NCBI RefSeq assembly: GCF_003610355.1
Contig: NZ_RAPY01000003.1
Location: 620,001-684,000 of the forward strand
From: Sphingobacterium detergens
GTDB taxonomy: Bacteria; Bacteroidota; Bacteroidia; Sphingobacteriales; Sphingobacteriaceae
Length of the DNA: 64,000 bases
Reading direction: 5' to 3'
In this document: positions 8,786 through 18,127 of the stretch, piece by piece
How the letters are laid out: every line of letters starts with the position of its first letter
How positions within the stretch are numbered: the stretch's first letter is position 1
The notes under the pieces: generated by a model
What the model saw: the letters and a program-made list of their open reading frames with translations, nothing else
Told to the model about the DNA's origin: nothing
Databases searched by the model: none
Position numbers and translations under genes: made by a program

Positions 8786-9254
8786 GGTCCCATTTGAATA
8801 GATACCAATACGCAGATATCTCATTATTTTTTATCTCCTCGACAAATTTTGAACAAGACCCATAAAAATCAATAAGAACACCGTGACCATTTTTTCGATG
8901 TAACCATATGACATTGGAAAAAATAAAATTTTGGTCAGCGAAATGCGAAATTTATTTATCACACACATGAAAGTAACCACGACAACTGATTCAAGATTTT
9001 TATAGCGGATCAAATCGGGCCAAAATTATTGGAAGAACACTTGATTTTTGGCTCAATTTGACCCCCACTTATTTAAAAAAAGGTTATTTTATGCATTTAC
9101 AACCTATAAACGCAGATTTTATTTGTTTAACAAAAACACTTTTTTGCTTAACAAATAGAAGTTATTGCTTTGCAAATCTTCTTTATTACATAACGAAATA
9201 GTCTAAGGGTATAAGTTATTGTGCTTTTTGTTTAAGACCTAACACATTCCCCCT
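8786..9254. other. Gene-free AT-rich stretch between tRNA-Glu and the PUL
   Basis: No convincing coding frame. It holds a pair of near-palindromes, TTTGTTTAACAAA at 9122-9134 and TTTGCTTAACAAA at 9143-9155, whose starts are 21 bp apart. It lies between the end of the tRNA unit and the end of the reverse-strand polysaccharide operon, so neither flanking gene needs a promoter here. A small RNA or a lost gene is possible; I cannot demonstrate either. Confidence 0.4.
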
Positions 9255-9295
9255 AAAGAAAAATAGGGCCATTCGATTTTTTTCGAACAGCCCTA
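9255..9295 (-). terminator. Terminator of the sigma-fecR-susCD operon
   Basis: On the reverse strand a hairpin pairs TAGGGC (right arm, 9290-9295) with GCCCTA (9264-9269) and TCGAA with its partner, joined by two G-U wobbles that form only in the reverse-strand RNA. It is followed by TTTTTCTTT (9263-9255). It lies about 45 bp after the lipoprotein stop. Confidence 0.85.
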
Positions 9296-9340
9296 TACTA
9301 ACAATCTACCTGTAGATAATACGATAAATATCAAATATCG

Positions 9341-10690
9341 CTACAGCCCCTTTACATATACTTCGGCGATAGCAGATGAAGGTGGACGGTTACTCTCAGT
9401 AACAATACATTTCAAATAACGTGCTTTCGTCGTCGGAATATTGGTCATAAGTGTATGTTTTGGATTATTTGTACCAAAGTCAACTTTACCTACCGGAATA
9501 TAGGTTTTATTATCGGTGCTAACCTCAAATAATACCGTTTTCAGGTCATTGTTGGCTCGTCTTATGAGCTCAATTGCCATCATTTCGTGCTCTTTACCCA
9601 AATCAATGATTAAGAAATGAGGTAATGGCGGTTCTCCCCCCACCCATACGTTATGCCAAAAGGTCTCTGTTTTACCATCCAGAATGTTCTCCTTTTCACC
9701 GCCACCGATCCATTCGGATGAAGCCTGAATAACCTTCCATCCTGTACGGGCGATATCTGGCGGTTGAAATGAAACGGGTATCAATATGGTTGACGCTTCT
9801 GGATTAATACTATTTTTTGAAACAGATTTAATCCGTAAAGGCAAGGCATATTCTCCAAATAAATTTGTGGTTCCACTAACAAGCCCCTTTTTAATGATCG
9901 TAAAATCAAAGGTCGCCTTATTTTTCTTCTCTCCAACTTTATAGGGCATCTGCGGTAACTGATAAGCTGCCTTTGGAAGCAATTTCAATCGTTTATCCTT
10001 GTCTTCCTCCTTTATGGTTGCATTATATGCATCTAAAGCAGCTGGATACTCCTCGATTTCATAATCAAGACTCCACTGATTAGGATAGTTTGTTGCGACC
10101 CCTGCCTCCCCTTTTATCTGTTCGGCACTTGTTGGCGTCAATTTGACCAGATCAAGTTGCAATCCCGGCGAGATAAACTCCAAAAAAGGATCCTTGACAA
10201 TAGGTATTAGTAAGACGACTCCCATCTCTGGCTTAAGCGGCTGCAACAAGCCACCCTCAGATTCAATACGGCAGGGAAGCACATATTGCTCTTTGTATTT
10301 ACCTTGTAGCGCTTTTATTTTCTCAGTATCGAAGATAAATGGAACATCTCGCTGCGTGTCTTTATCCCCAAATGTTAAAACAGAATTACCCATTGTATAA
10401 CAATCTGCTGGAAGCAGTCTATAATTTGTTCCTTCTCGAGCATTATAATCAGCCAGATATGCTTCATCAATTTTAAAGTTCACCTTCGCTTCCTTCTGCC
10501 CAATTCCAGCTTTCACAACGGTCACATTGTAATCAAACTTTCCCCAGTCAAATACAGTTATTTTATTTTCTTTAAAGTCTCTGAAATAAATGGTATCATC
10601 GACCATATTATTCATTCGATCATCCTTCTGACATCCAAGAATCAGGGCAAATGCCAACAGGAAGACACAATAGGATATATAATTTCTCAT
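9341..10690 (-). CDS. DUF1735/discoidin-domain surface lipoprotein (SusE position)
   Basis: A 449-residue lipoprotein when started at the ATG at 10690, which gives MRNYISYCVFLLAFALILGC with lipobox Cys20. An earlier in-frame ATG at 10726 would hide the signal and overlap susD. Residues about 28-160 resemble the BT_3987-like DUF1735 domain (IYFRDFKENKITVFDW, then LPADCYTMG), followed by a second repeat. The last 135 residues resemble an F5/8 type C (discoidin) carbohydrate-binding module, with GKTETFWHNVW, FLIIDLGKEHEM and ELIRRANND. It is the last gene of the operon, 25 bp after susD. It is probably a cell-surface glycan-binding protein that helps the SusCD pair capture substrate. The ligand is unknown. 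Confidence 0.82.
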   Translation of the reverse strand: MRNYISYCVFLLAFALILGCQKDDRMNNMVDDTIYFRDFKENKITVFDWGKFDYNVTVVKAGIGQKEAKVNFKIDEAYLADYNAREGTNYRLLPADCYTMGNSVLTFGDKDTQRDVPFIFDTEKIKALQGKYKEQYVLPCRIESEGGLLQPLKPEMGVVLLIPIVKDPFLEFISPGLQLDLVKLTPTSAEQIKGEAGVATNYPNQWSLDYEIEEYPAALDAYNATIKEEDKDKRLKLLPKAAYQLPQMPYKVGEKKNKATFDFTIIKKGLVSGTTNLFGEYALPLRIKSVSKNSINPEASTILIPVSFQPPDIARTGWKVIQASSEWIGGGEKENILDGKTETFWHNVWVGGEPPLPHFLIIDLGKEHEMMAIELIRRANNDLKTVLFEVSTDNKTYIPVGKVDFGTNNPKHTLMTNIPTTKARYLKCIVTESNRPPSSAIAEVYVKGL

Positions 10691-10715
10691 CTTCTTCAGT
10701 ATTAGTAAATTTGCA

Positions 10716-12557
10716 CTACCATCCATAGTTCTGTGTAATGTTGACCATCTCGCTCAATTGCTTTTGATGTATCGGAAAGAAATAATGCTTTGGCTGAAAA
10801 ACTCGTCTTCCAGGAAAAACATCTTTCGTTCTTTCCCATGAGGCTTCATACGTTTTGGCGGCAACATTACGCGTGTAATAAGGTTCGTTCATTTCCTGCT
10901 CTGCGATCATCCAAGTTCTTAGATCCGGATAGCGATGCCCCTCAAAAGCCATTTCTACCATCCGTTCTTTGCGGAGCAATACCCGAAGCAACTCCTTATT
11001 TCCTAATACTTCAGGATAAGCGACCTCCATTTTATTCAATCCACTACGTTCACGCACCAGATTGACATAGCGCAACGCTTCCGCTTCATCCCGGTTTGGT
11101 TTTTCATTACATGCTTCTGCATAATTGAGGTATATCTCAGCAAGGCGATAATAGGGCCAAGCAAACTGCCCCCAGTTTCCCGACTCGATATCATTTGTCG
11201 GGTCACTCATTCTTCGCCAAAGGTACCCAGATTTTACACAGTCACCTGTTGTGGTATAGGTTGATGTTCCGCCATCAAAAAACGTAACCTTCTTCATGCC
11301 ATGTAATGTATTGATCCAGTACATTCCATTAGCCAAAATAGAGGCGTAGAAGCGGGCATCACGTCCCACACAACTGTTATGAGCTTTGAAGTTCCCAAAA
11401 TTGTCCAATGGATGGACATAGTTATCTGTAAATCCCGTTTCTTGATACCCCGATTTTTCATCGATAATCGGTTGGCCATTGGCACTATACCCTGTTACCG
11501 GATATCGTCCAGAACTTGCCATGGGATAACCATCTACTAATTTCAATGATGGCGCATATCCACCCCAGCCCGTTGTCACTACCCGGGGCGGAGCTGTACG
11601 GACATTATAATTAAAGCCATCGTCTGACCAGCGGCCCCAAATAGTTTCTGAATTCCATTTTTCGAAATAAATACCCATATAAGACTTTATAGCTCGACGA
11701 AAGGAATTTGTCTCTTTATTGTCCTGATACAGTGCATACAGATTTAAATCAATCACATCTTTGGCCGCTTTGGCCGCCAGCTCCCATTTAGTGGGATTGG
11801 TAGTCTGAGGAAACAAGAATTCTCCGCTTTTATTCTTCATTCCAACATATAATTTTGCGCCATTAAATAAGGGACGTGCCATATACAATAACAGTTCCGA
11901 TTTTGCAGCCATGACGGCACCTTTTGTCAGGCGACCATACCATGCCTGATCTGTAATCTCCCGAGGCAATACCGCTGTTGACTTATCAAATTCGGAGAGA
12001 ATAAAATCTACATTGGCTTGCAAAGGCATTCGATCCACTGACCTAGCGTCGATTTTATCATCAGCAGCTCGATCACCCCAAATATATACTGGTCCATAGC
12101 GTCTTAATAGCAAGTAATAAAAATACGCGCGTAAGAATCTCGCTTCTGCCTTCATAATGCTTTTGGTTGATTCATCTAATTCCACGTTTTTATCAATATT
12201 ATTGATAAAAACGGTCGCCTGGTTGATCCCTTGATAATTATGTACCCAAGTCGCATATTCATCCGTGGTAACACCCCATCCTCCATTAGCGAAGTTGAGC
12301 CAGGGCACCCAAGCCACCCAAGAAAATAGCGCTTCATCACTCAGCGGGACATTCCCCCCTTCACTATTAAACAGATCATGCTCAACGGGTAGATAACCAT
12401 ATACCTGAGCTAGATATCTCTCAGTTGTAATACGCTTCATAAACGTCTCATCGAGGGTTTTTTGATTGGCCAGATCGACATCTAAATACTTGCTGCATGC
12501 CCCAAAGAAAAATGGCACCAAAAGACAAGACAGGAGGTAAATATATTTTTTCATCAT
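10716..12557 (-). CDS. SusD/RagB-family nutrient-binding lipoprotein
   Basis: A 613-residue outer-membrane lipoprotein with signal MMKKYIYLLSCLLVPFFFGAC (lipobox Cys21) followed by SKYLDVDL. The N-terminal TPR-like SusD fold includes the ARFLRAYFYYLLLRRYGPV segment typical of the family near residue 145. The C-terminal RagB/SusD region carries YRLAEIYLNYAEACN and LRKERMVEMAFEGHRYPDLR, both hallmark segments. SusD proteins cap the SusC barrel and open like a lid to load glycans or peptides. It starts 8 bp after susC, as usual for such pairs. The substrate cannot be deduced from it alone. Confidence 0.95.
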   Translation of the reverse strand: MMKKYIYLLSCLLVPFFFGACSKYLDVDLANQKTLDETFMKRITTERYLAQVYGYLPVEHDLFNSEGGNVPLSDEALFSWVAWVPWLNFANGGWGVTTDEYATWVHNYQGINQATVFINNIDKNVELDESTKSIMKAEARFLRAYFYYLLLRRYGPVYIWGDRAADDKIDARSVDRMPLQANVDFILSEFDKSTAVLPREITDQAWYGRLTKGAVMAAKSELLLYMARPLFNGAKLYVGMKNKSGEFLFPQTTNPTKWELAAKAAKDVIDLNLYALYQDNKETNSFRRAIKSYMGIYFEKWNSETIWGRWSDDGFNYNVRTAPPRVVTTGWGGYAPSLKLVDGYPMASSGRYPVTGYSANGQPIIDEKSGYQETGFTDNYVHPLDNFGNFKAHNSCVGRDARFYASILANGMYWINTLHGMKKVTFFDGGTSTYTTTGDCVKSGYLWRRMSDPTNDIESGNWGQFAWPYYRLAEIYLNYAEACNEKPNRDEAEALRYVNLVRERSGLNKMEVAYPEVLGNKELLRVLLRKERMVEMAFEGHRYPDLRTWMIAEQEMNEPYYTRNVAAKTYEASWERTKDVFPGRRVFQPKHYFFPIHQKQLSEMVNITQNYGW

Positions 12558-12565
12558 TTTTTCAG

Positions 12566-15500
12566 TTAAAATATCACACTTAGACCAATATTAAATACAC
12601 GCATTTGCGGGTAGCTGCTTCCGGACACTGTTTCCAGTTCAGGATCCCATAACTTGAATTTACTGAATGTAAAGACATTCACTCCTTGTGCATACAAACG
12701 CAGGGAGGATAACTTCCATTTTTCAATCCATTGTTTGGGCAATGTATAGCCAAACTCCAAATTCTTTAAGCGGATAAAACTCATGTCCCGCTGCCACCAT
12801 GTTGATGCTTGGGAATTATTTGCAATGTTAAGCGACAGGCGTGGGTAGAGCGCATTTGGATTGGGATTATCAGCACTCCAGCGGTTATCCGCAACATCTG
12901 CATAAATTTGTCCCGAATTCCAGATATTGCCCGTCTGTCCGTACAAAGGTCCTCCCGCAATAATCCGGGTGATATCCCCCACACCGTGAAAAAATGCTGC
13001 AATATCGAAACCTCTCCAAGATACACTTGTTCCAAAACCATACGTCAACTGCGGCATATCGGTATCACCGATAGCGACCATATCTTCAGAAGATATCTGC
13101 CCATCGCCGTTGATATCTCGGTACTTCAAATCTCCCGGACGTGGAGGGCTAAATTTTTGTACTGGACTATGTGCGATTTCCTCCTCCGACTGAAACAAAC
13201 TCATCGCGATTAGACCACGTTGCTGCCCCCAACGTTGTCCTATATCCGATTGGTAGGCCCATATCGGGGTGGGTTTATCATCAAAGATTTTTTTGTTGCG
13301 ATTATAAGTGATATTACCCCGAACCTGAAGGCCGAAATCTCCTTGATGATGGTTAAATTCCAAAGAACCTTCTATCCCTTTATTCTCCATTTTACCGATA
13401 TTCACTAACGGCTTTATATTAACTCCGACGATAGATGGAACACTTTCTTGTGGAATATAAATCCCTTCACGTTTCTCGGCAAAATAATCCGCCTGAATCG
13501 TCAACTTATTGAACATGGTTAATTCCACGCCAATATTGCGCTTCAAAGCGCTTTCCCAGGCGACCAATGGATTTCCTGGATAACCTGTTGCAATTCCAGT
13601 CAGTATTTTCTTCCCTGCTAAGCCAAATGTATATCCACCACGATCTTCCATCTCCGAGTTATAGGCAAATCGGCGGCGCCCATCAATCTTATCACTACCG
13701 ATCTTACCAATGGATCCCCGTATCTTTAGGAAATTTATCACCGGCAATAACGGTTTAAAGAACGATTCATTACTCAACACGTAGCCCATTGCCAAGGACG
13801 GAAAGAATCCGAAACGCTTTTTGGGCGCAAAATTTTCCGATCCATTATAGCCAAAGTTTCCTTCAATAAAATAGCGGTCCTGATATGAATAAGTTAGGCG
13901 GGAGGCAATCCCAGTATTACGATAAGGAAGCGCTGCAATGTAATTTTTACTTGGAAAATTATTCGTTCGCTCGCGCATAGAAAATAAGAATAGCCCACCT
14001 AAACGATGTTTGTCAGCGAACAGCCGATCATACATCAGAGAACTTTCAAAGTTAATCGCCCGTTCGCCAGAATGAAAGTCTTCCAGTTCGAAATAGTCGC
14101 TTCCCGCACCATTATCTATCAAAATAAGATTTCCATCGCTGTCCCGTGCATTCTTCTTGTCTACATAATAGGTGACTGGATTCTTCCGCCTATCCAAAGA
14201 TGTAGAGTTCTTCGCATCCCAAGAAAATTTGACATTGGTTCTTAATCCGGGCGTGATTAATTCAGAGAAATCCTGCGTTATTCCAACCAAGGACTGGGCA
14301 TTATTCCAAAAATCTTTCGAATACCCTGTTGTATTTAGAAAATAATAGGGACTCATTGCATAGGCTCCTGTCGAAAATTGCGTTGGAGTGGCCACGGGGG
14401 TGGTATGCAGGATGATATCATACATGGTTCCTAAATCCACTCCTAAACGATTCTTTGTTTCAAACTGATTGGAAAGATTTAAATTGACTTCGGTCGAAGG
14501 TGAAAGCCTAATGTCTACATTTGACCGGAAATTGATTCGGTCGAAATTCACAGAAGGATCATAGTTGGATGTCTTTCGAGGTTGAAAAATCCCATTTTCT
14601 TTCATATAGGAACCCGACACATAATACTTAATAAAATCTCCACCTCCAGTGACATTCATGTTGAGCCTGCCATTGGACGTTCTTTTCTTAAATATTTCCT
14701 GCATCCAATCCACATTAGGGTATACATCCGGATCTAACTTATTTATATGCTTGTTGATCTCCTCTGGCGATAGTGGTGCCACACCAGATTGTTCATAATT
14801 AAGATCGTGATAATAGTCCAACCATTGTGCGGCATTGGCCAGTTTTGGTAGTCGTATGGGTTCCAGCATACCACGTTCTACACGTGCATTGATTGTTGGT
14901 TTGGCACTTTTTTTTCCTCGCTTTGTTGTGATGATCACAATGCCATTGGCACCTCTTACCCCGTAGACAGCGGTGGCTGTCGCATCTTTTAAAACGGAAA
15001 ATGATTCCACATCCTCAGGGTCAACTAAATCCATGGGACGTTCGATTCCATCGACCAAGATCAATGGACTGTTACTTCCAGCGAAACTACTGACTCCCCG
15101 TATCCAAAATGATGTCGCCGATCCAGGTTCACCGGAGCCTTGTACAGTAACGACTCCCGCCATTTGTCCAGCCAATGAACTACTGATTTTCGCAACGGGG
15201 CTTTTTAACTGTTGTGGTGAGACACTACTAATAGCACCTATTACACTGATTTTACGCTGTTTTCCGTAAGCAACAACAACAGCTTCCTCTAGATCTCTGA
15301 CCGCAGCTTCCAATGTTACGTTTACTTGGGTTGAGTTTCCGATAGGCTGTTCGATAGGTTGATAGCCCACCAAGGAAAACACAAGTGTCTTGTGCTGATC
15401 TTCTATTTCCAAGGTATATCGTCCCTGTGCATCGGTCTTTGTTGCTACACTTGTCCCTTTAACCGCAACGGTGACGCTCTCCAATGCATTCCCCTTTGCA

Positions 15501-15928
15501 TCTGAAACGACCCCAGCAATCTTTTTTTTCTGTACTCGAGCGACACTTTGTGGCAGGTTAGACGATGCTGGTTTTGCAACGATCAATACCGTATTAAGAT
15601 TTAGCTCATAAGCGAGATTTCTTTCGGTCAAAAACTCTTGCAGGACCTCCTTAAAGTTTCTATTTTTTGCTTTAATGGTCACCCGCTTCTGTTTATCGAT
15701 TAATTTATTATTGTACAAAAATTCGTACCCCGTTTGTTTTTGAATCTCATCCAGGACATCCACCAAATGTCCGTTTTTTATATCCAAGGTTACTTGTTGA
15801 CCAAAGCTAGCTGCATGGACATGCACCATGGAGATGACGAGGATTAGTATACATACTTTCATCCTGATAAATGCTTTTACAAAGAATTTCTGTTTAAAAA
15901 AGCAACTTTTGCTGTTCCTTTTATACAT
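12566..15928 (-). CDS. SusC/RagA-family TonB-dependent transporter with STN domain
   Basis: A 1120-residue outer-membrane importer. I use the ATG at 15928 rather than an upstream TTG; a further Met at 15862 begins the hydrophobic signal core KVCILILVISMVHVHA. Domains in order: an STN domain (VTLDIKNGHLVDVLDEIQKQ onward) that signals to FecR, a carboxypeptidase-regulatory-like beta-sandwich (IAGVVSDAKGNALESVTV), the plug with LVDGIERP, a DPEDVESFSVLKDATATAVY segment and GANGIVIITTKRGK, then a long barrel ending FNIGLSVIF. The STN domain explains the adjacent sigma/anti-sigma pair: substrate binding should activate transcription of its own operon. It would be powered by a TonB/ExbBD complex such as the one encoded at 46-50 kb. 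Confidence 0.95.
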   Translation of the reverse strand: MYKRNSKSCFFKQKFFVKAFIRMKVCILILVISMVHVHAASFGQQVTLDIKNGHLVDVLDEIQKQTGYEFLYNNKLIDKQKRVTIKAKNRNFKEVLQEFLTERNLAYELNLNTVLIVAKPASSNLPQSVARVQKKKIAGVVSDAKGNALESVTVAVKGTSVATKTDAQGRYTLEIEDQHKTLVFSLVGYQPIEQPIGNSTQVNVTLEAAVRDLEEAVVVAYGKQRKISVIGAISSVSPQQLKSPVAKISSSLAGQMAGVVTVQGSGEPGSATSFWIRGVSSFAGSNSPLILVDGIERPMDLVDPEDVESFSVLKDATATAVYGVRGANGIVIITTKRGKKSAKPTINARVERGMLEPIRLPKLANAAQWLDYYHDLNYEQSGVAPLSPEEINKHINKLDPDVYPNVDWMQEIFKKRTSNGRLNMNVTGGGDFIKYYVSGSYMKENGIFQPRKTSNYDPSVNFDRINFRSNVDIRLSPSTEVNLNLSNQFETKNRLGVDLGTMYDIILHTTPVATPTQFSTGAYAMSPYYFLNTTGYSKDFWNNAQSLVGITQDFSELITPGLRTNVKFSWDAKNSTSLDRRKNPVTYYVDKKNARDSDGNLILIDNGAGSDYFELEDFHSGERAINFESSLMYDRLFADKHRLGGLFLFSMRERTNNFPSKNYIAALPYRNTGIASRLTYSYQDRYFIEGNFGYNGSENFAPKKRFGFFPSLAMGYVLSNESFFKPLLPVINFLKIRGSIGKIGSDKIDGRRRFAYNSEMEDRGGYTFGLAGKKILTGIATGYPGNPLVAWESALKRNIGVELTMFNKLTIQADYFAEKREGIYIPQESVPSIVGVNIKPLVNIGKMENKGIEGSLEFNHHQGDFGLQVRGNITYNRNKKIFDDKPTPIWAYQSDIGQRWGQQRGLIAMSLFQSEEEIAHSPVQKFSPPRPGDLKYRDINGDGQISSEDMVAIGDTDMPQLTYGFGTSVSWRGFDIAAFFHGVGDITRIIAGGPLYGQTGNIWNSGQIYADVADNRWSADNPNPNALYPRLSLNIANNSQASTWWQRDMSFIRLKNLEFGYTLPKQWIEKWKLSSLRLYAQGVNVFTFSKFKLWDPELETVSGSSYPQMRVFNIGLSVIF

Positions 15929-15991
15929 TTGTATAAGTTTGGTGTTAAATGGTTTATAACTCAATTAGGTCTATTTAATTGCTAAGCATCG

Positions 15992-16018
15992 ATCGGGAGT
16001 GTTACGAGCACTTCCGAT
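15992..16018. other. Inverted repeat between fecR and susC
   Basis: ATCGGGAGTG (15992-16001) and CACTTCCGAT (16009-16018) form a 10-bp stem with one non-Watson-Crick position and a 7-nt loop. It lies in the 114-bp gap between fecR and susC, with no T run after it. It could stabilise the susC mRNA 5' end, attenuate read-through, or bind a protein. Function is unproven. Confidence 0.45.
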
Positions 16019-16042
16019 TACTTTTAGCTTCATCTCGTATTG

Positions 16043-17212
16043 TCACATAACAAGGACCCTCCCATCCTGAATTTTAAATTTATAATTGGATGTCTTTTCG
16101 AGCTGCTTGAGTAAATCTGAAAGCTTCTTGGTTCTTTTCATCATAGCAGTAAATGTATCTGTTGAAGTCGATTGTATCGTGATCTCCTTGATATCATACC
16201 ATTCTTTTACTTTTTGAAGCACTGTTTCTATATCATCTTCTGTAAAGCGGAAAAAGCCATCGCGCCAAGCCAAGATCTCTTTTAGATCGGCCTGCTTCAA
16301 TACGATCTGCTGTTGTTGTGGATCTGACTCCGCTTGCATACCCGGGGCTAGAATTTTATGCGTGCCGCCCAAGCTAACCTCTACTTTACCTTTGATCAAA
16401 GTCGTCAGAGTTTTGGTTTTGGTTAAATCGGATGACACATTAAACTGTGTTCCCAGGACTTTAATCCGTGTTTGCTTTGTTTCTACGATAAAGGGCTTCG
16501 CGGGATCATGGGCGACATCAAAATAGGCCTCACCATCTAAGAAAACTAATCTATTGGCGGTCTCAAAATGTACGGGGTAAGTTAAACTGGATCCTGAATT
16601 CAAATGTACCTTTGTCCCATCAATCAGTTGTAGTGTCAAAGCACTCCCTTTGGGGCTATGAAATGTCCGTTTTTCAGAACCACGCTCACCATGTTTCAGT
16701 TGATATAGCAACGTTCCATCGCTGTCTCTAACAATAGTCAGATTACCCTTGTCCAACGACTCGGGATTATCGGCAGAAATCGAATATTGCTCACCTGTAG
16801 ACAGTGTAAGTATGGGGGCATTCCCATCAGGGAGAGCGATCTCATTCGTTAAAACCTGTTTGGGATGTGTTATTGGCGCCGCTTCACGCTTTACAAAGTA
16901 TACGATCGAAAAACAAAAAAGAACAACCGCAGCGGCTAAACTCCCCCACTTGACATAGTTTATTCTATTTCTTCCACTGTCTGCTGATTCTTCTTTATTT
17001 TCTTGAATACGATGGGAGAGCTGCCTGGCCACACTATCCCTGTCAAATAGTTCTGAACGAACTGGGATCTCCTCCTCCATACGCTCAAAGAGAGATGAAA
17101 ACTGGGATTCATCCAGATCATCCAATTTATCTAACATCTCTTTTAACTCAGTCCGCGAGATTGTATTTCGGAAATAATTGGTCAGCAAATAGCGTAGTCT
17201 TTCTTCTTGCAT
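16043..17212 (-). CDS. FecR-family anti-sigma factor
   Basis: A 389-residue inner-membrane protein, started at the ATG at 17212 (MQEERLRYLL) rather than a TTG two codons before. Residues 1-85 form the cytoplasmic sigma-binding part. A single membrane helix, WGSLAAAVVLFCFSIVYFV, lies near residues 88-106. The periplasmic part has the FecR domain (RTFHSPKGSALTLQLIDGTK, LNSGSSLTYP, GEAYFDVAHDPAKPF, VLGTQFNVSS) and a C-terminal DUF4974/STN-like domain. It should relay the signal from the STN domain of the adjacent SusC and release the sigma factor encoded just upstream. The gene order sigma-fecR-susC is the standard trans-envelope arrangement of Bacteroidota. Confidence 0.93.
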   Translation of the reverse strand: MQEERLRYLLTNYFRNTISRTELKEMLDKLDDLDESQFSSLFERMEEEIPVRSELFDRDSVARQLSHRIQENKEESADSGRNRINYVKWGSLAAAVVLFCFSIVYFVKREAAPITHPKQVLTNEIALPDGNAPILTLSTGEQYSISADNPESLDKGNLTIVRDSDGTLLYQLKHGERGSEKRTFHSPKGSALTLQLIDGTKVHLNSGSSLTYPVHFETANRLVFLDGEAYFDVAHDPAKPFIVETKQTRIKVLGTQFNVSSDLTKTKTLTTLIKGKVEVSLGGTHKILAPGMQAESDPQQQQIVLKQADLKEILAWRDGFFRFTEDDIETVLQKVKEWYDIKEITIQSTSTDTFTAMMKRTKKLSDLLKQLEKTSNYKFKIQDGRVLVM

Positions 17213-17295
17213 GGTCAAATTGGTTCGTACTTTCTAAGTTTATTTTAGACAGTACACCACAAGAGCAAAAAAGGACTACATGAAATATTCTTTTT

Positions 17296-17874
17296 TTAAA
17301 AAAAATAAAAAAATAGGGATAATAACAGGTTTCTTCCAGATCGGGCCTGTTTCAGTGATTTTGATGCTCTGGCAAGATGATTTTTTACCGTGTTTTTAGA
17401 GAGGTTTAGTTCTTCAGCTATTTGTTGAGAGGGAACTTCATCGACCCTGCTCAAGGTAAATATAAGTTTTTGTTGAGCAGGTAACTGGGAAAGGTAACCC
17501 TCAATTTCTTCGGACAGCTCTTTTCGTTCGACCATTCGATCAGCGGTCTCCGATTGGCTTTCGATGTGATATGCTAATAGTTCAAAAGCAGCATGTGATC
17601 GCTTAATACTCCTTAGTTTGTTAAAGCACTCTCTTTTGGCCAAAACATATAGAAATGGCCAAAGATCTACATCCTGTTTTATGCTCATACGATTGGTCCA
17701 CAGCTTAACAAACACCTCCTGCACAATATCTTCGCTCCATCCCGTATCTTTCAACAAATGAAAGGAAACATCAAAGATTCGATCTGCATACAGCTGGTAA
17801 AACTGTAGCAAAGCGGCCTCACTTCCCATAGCGAGATCCTGAACCAAATTAGCTTCATAAAATTCTTTTCTCAT
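17296..17874 (-). CDS. ECF RNA polymerase sigma factor (FecI-like)
   Basis: A 192-residue group IV sigma factor. Region 2 includes FDVSFHLLKDTGWSEDIVQE and VFVKLWTNR near residues 34-64. Region 4 near residues 127-175 has LSQLPAQQKLIFTLSRVDEVP and the helix-turn-helix IAEELNLSKNTVKNHLARA. No extra domain. It begins the operon sigma-fecR-susC-susD-lipoprotein and presumably directs transcription of susCD once FecR lets go. The last residues (LLLSLFFYFF) are unusually hydrophobic for a sigma factor C-terminus, as seen in some Bacteroidota ECF sigmas. Confidence 0.94.
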   Translation of the reverse strand: MRKEFYEANLVQDLAMGSEAALLQFYQLYADRIFDVSFHLLKDTGWSEDIVQEVFVKLWTNRMSIKQDVDLWPFLYVLAKRECFNKLRSIKRSHAAFELLAYHIESQSETADRMVERKELSEEIEGYLSQLPAQQKLIFTLSRVDEVPSQQIAEELNLSKNTVKNHLARASKSLKQARSGRNLLLSLFFYFF

Positions 17875-18127
17875 AACCCAAGTCCCAACGCTTCAGTATA
17901 TTGGTCGTTTTTCTTTTCCGGTAAAATCAGTTTATTGAGACAATTTAGCAATTATTTCAACAGCACCGCCTTTTTTTATTTAAAGTTTCATTTTCTCATA
18001 AAAATAAATTACTTGCGCATCAGCTTATATTATATATATATTATTTTTTTGTTTCGCCCAAGTCCTGCAACTCCGTTTTTTTTCACCAAACTTATTGATA
18101 TACAGATTTTAACCTGAATATATCAGA

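Noticed and set aside
8831..9013. 60-residue reverse-strand frame in the gene-free region
   Set aside because: No family resemblance, no neighbours in an operon, and composition typical of chance AT-rich frames.
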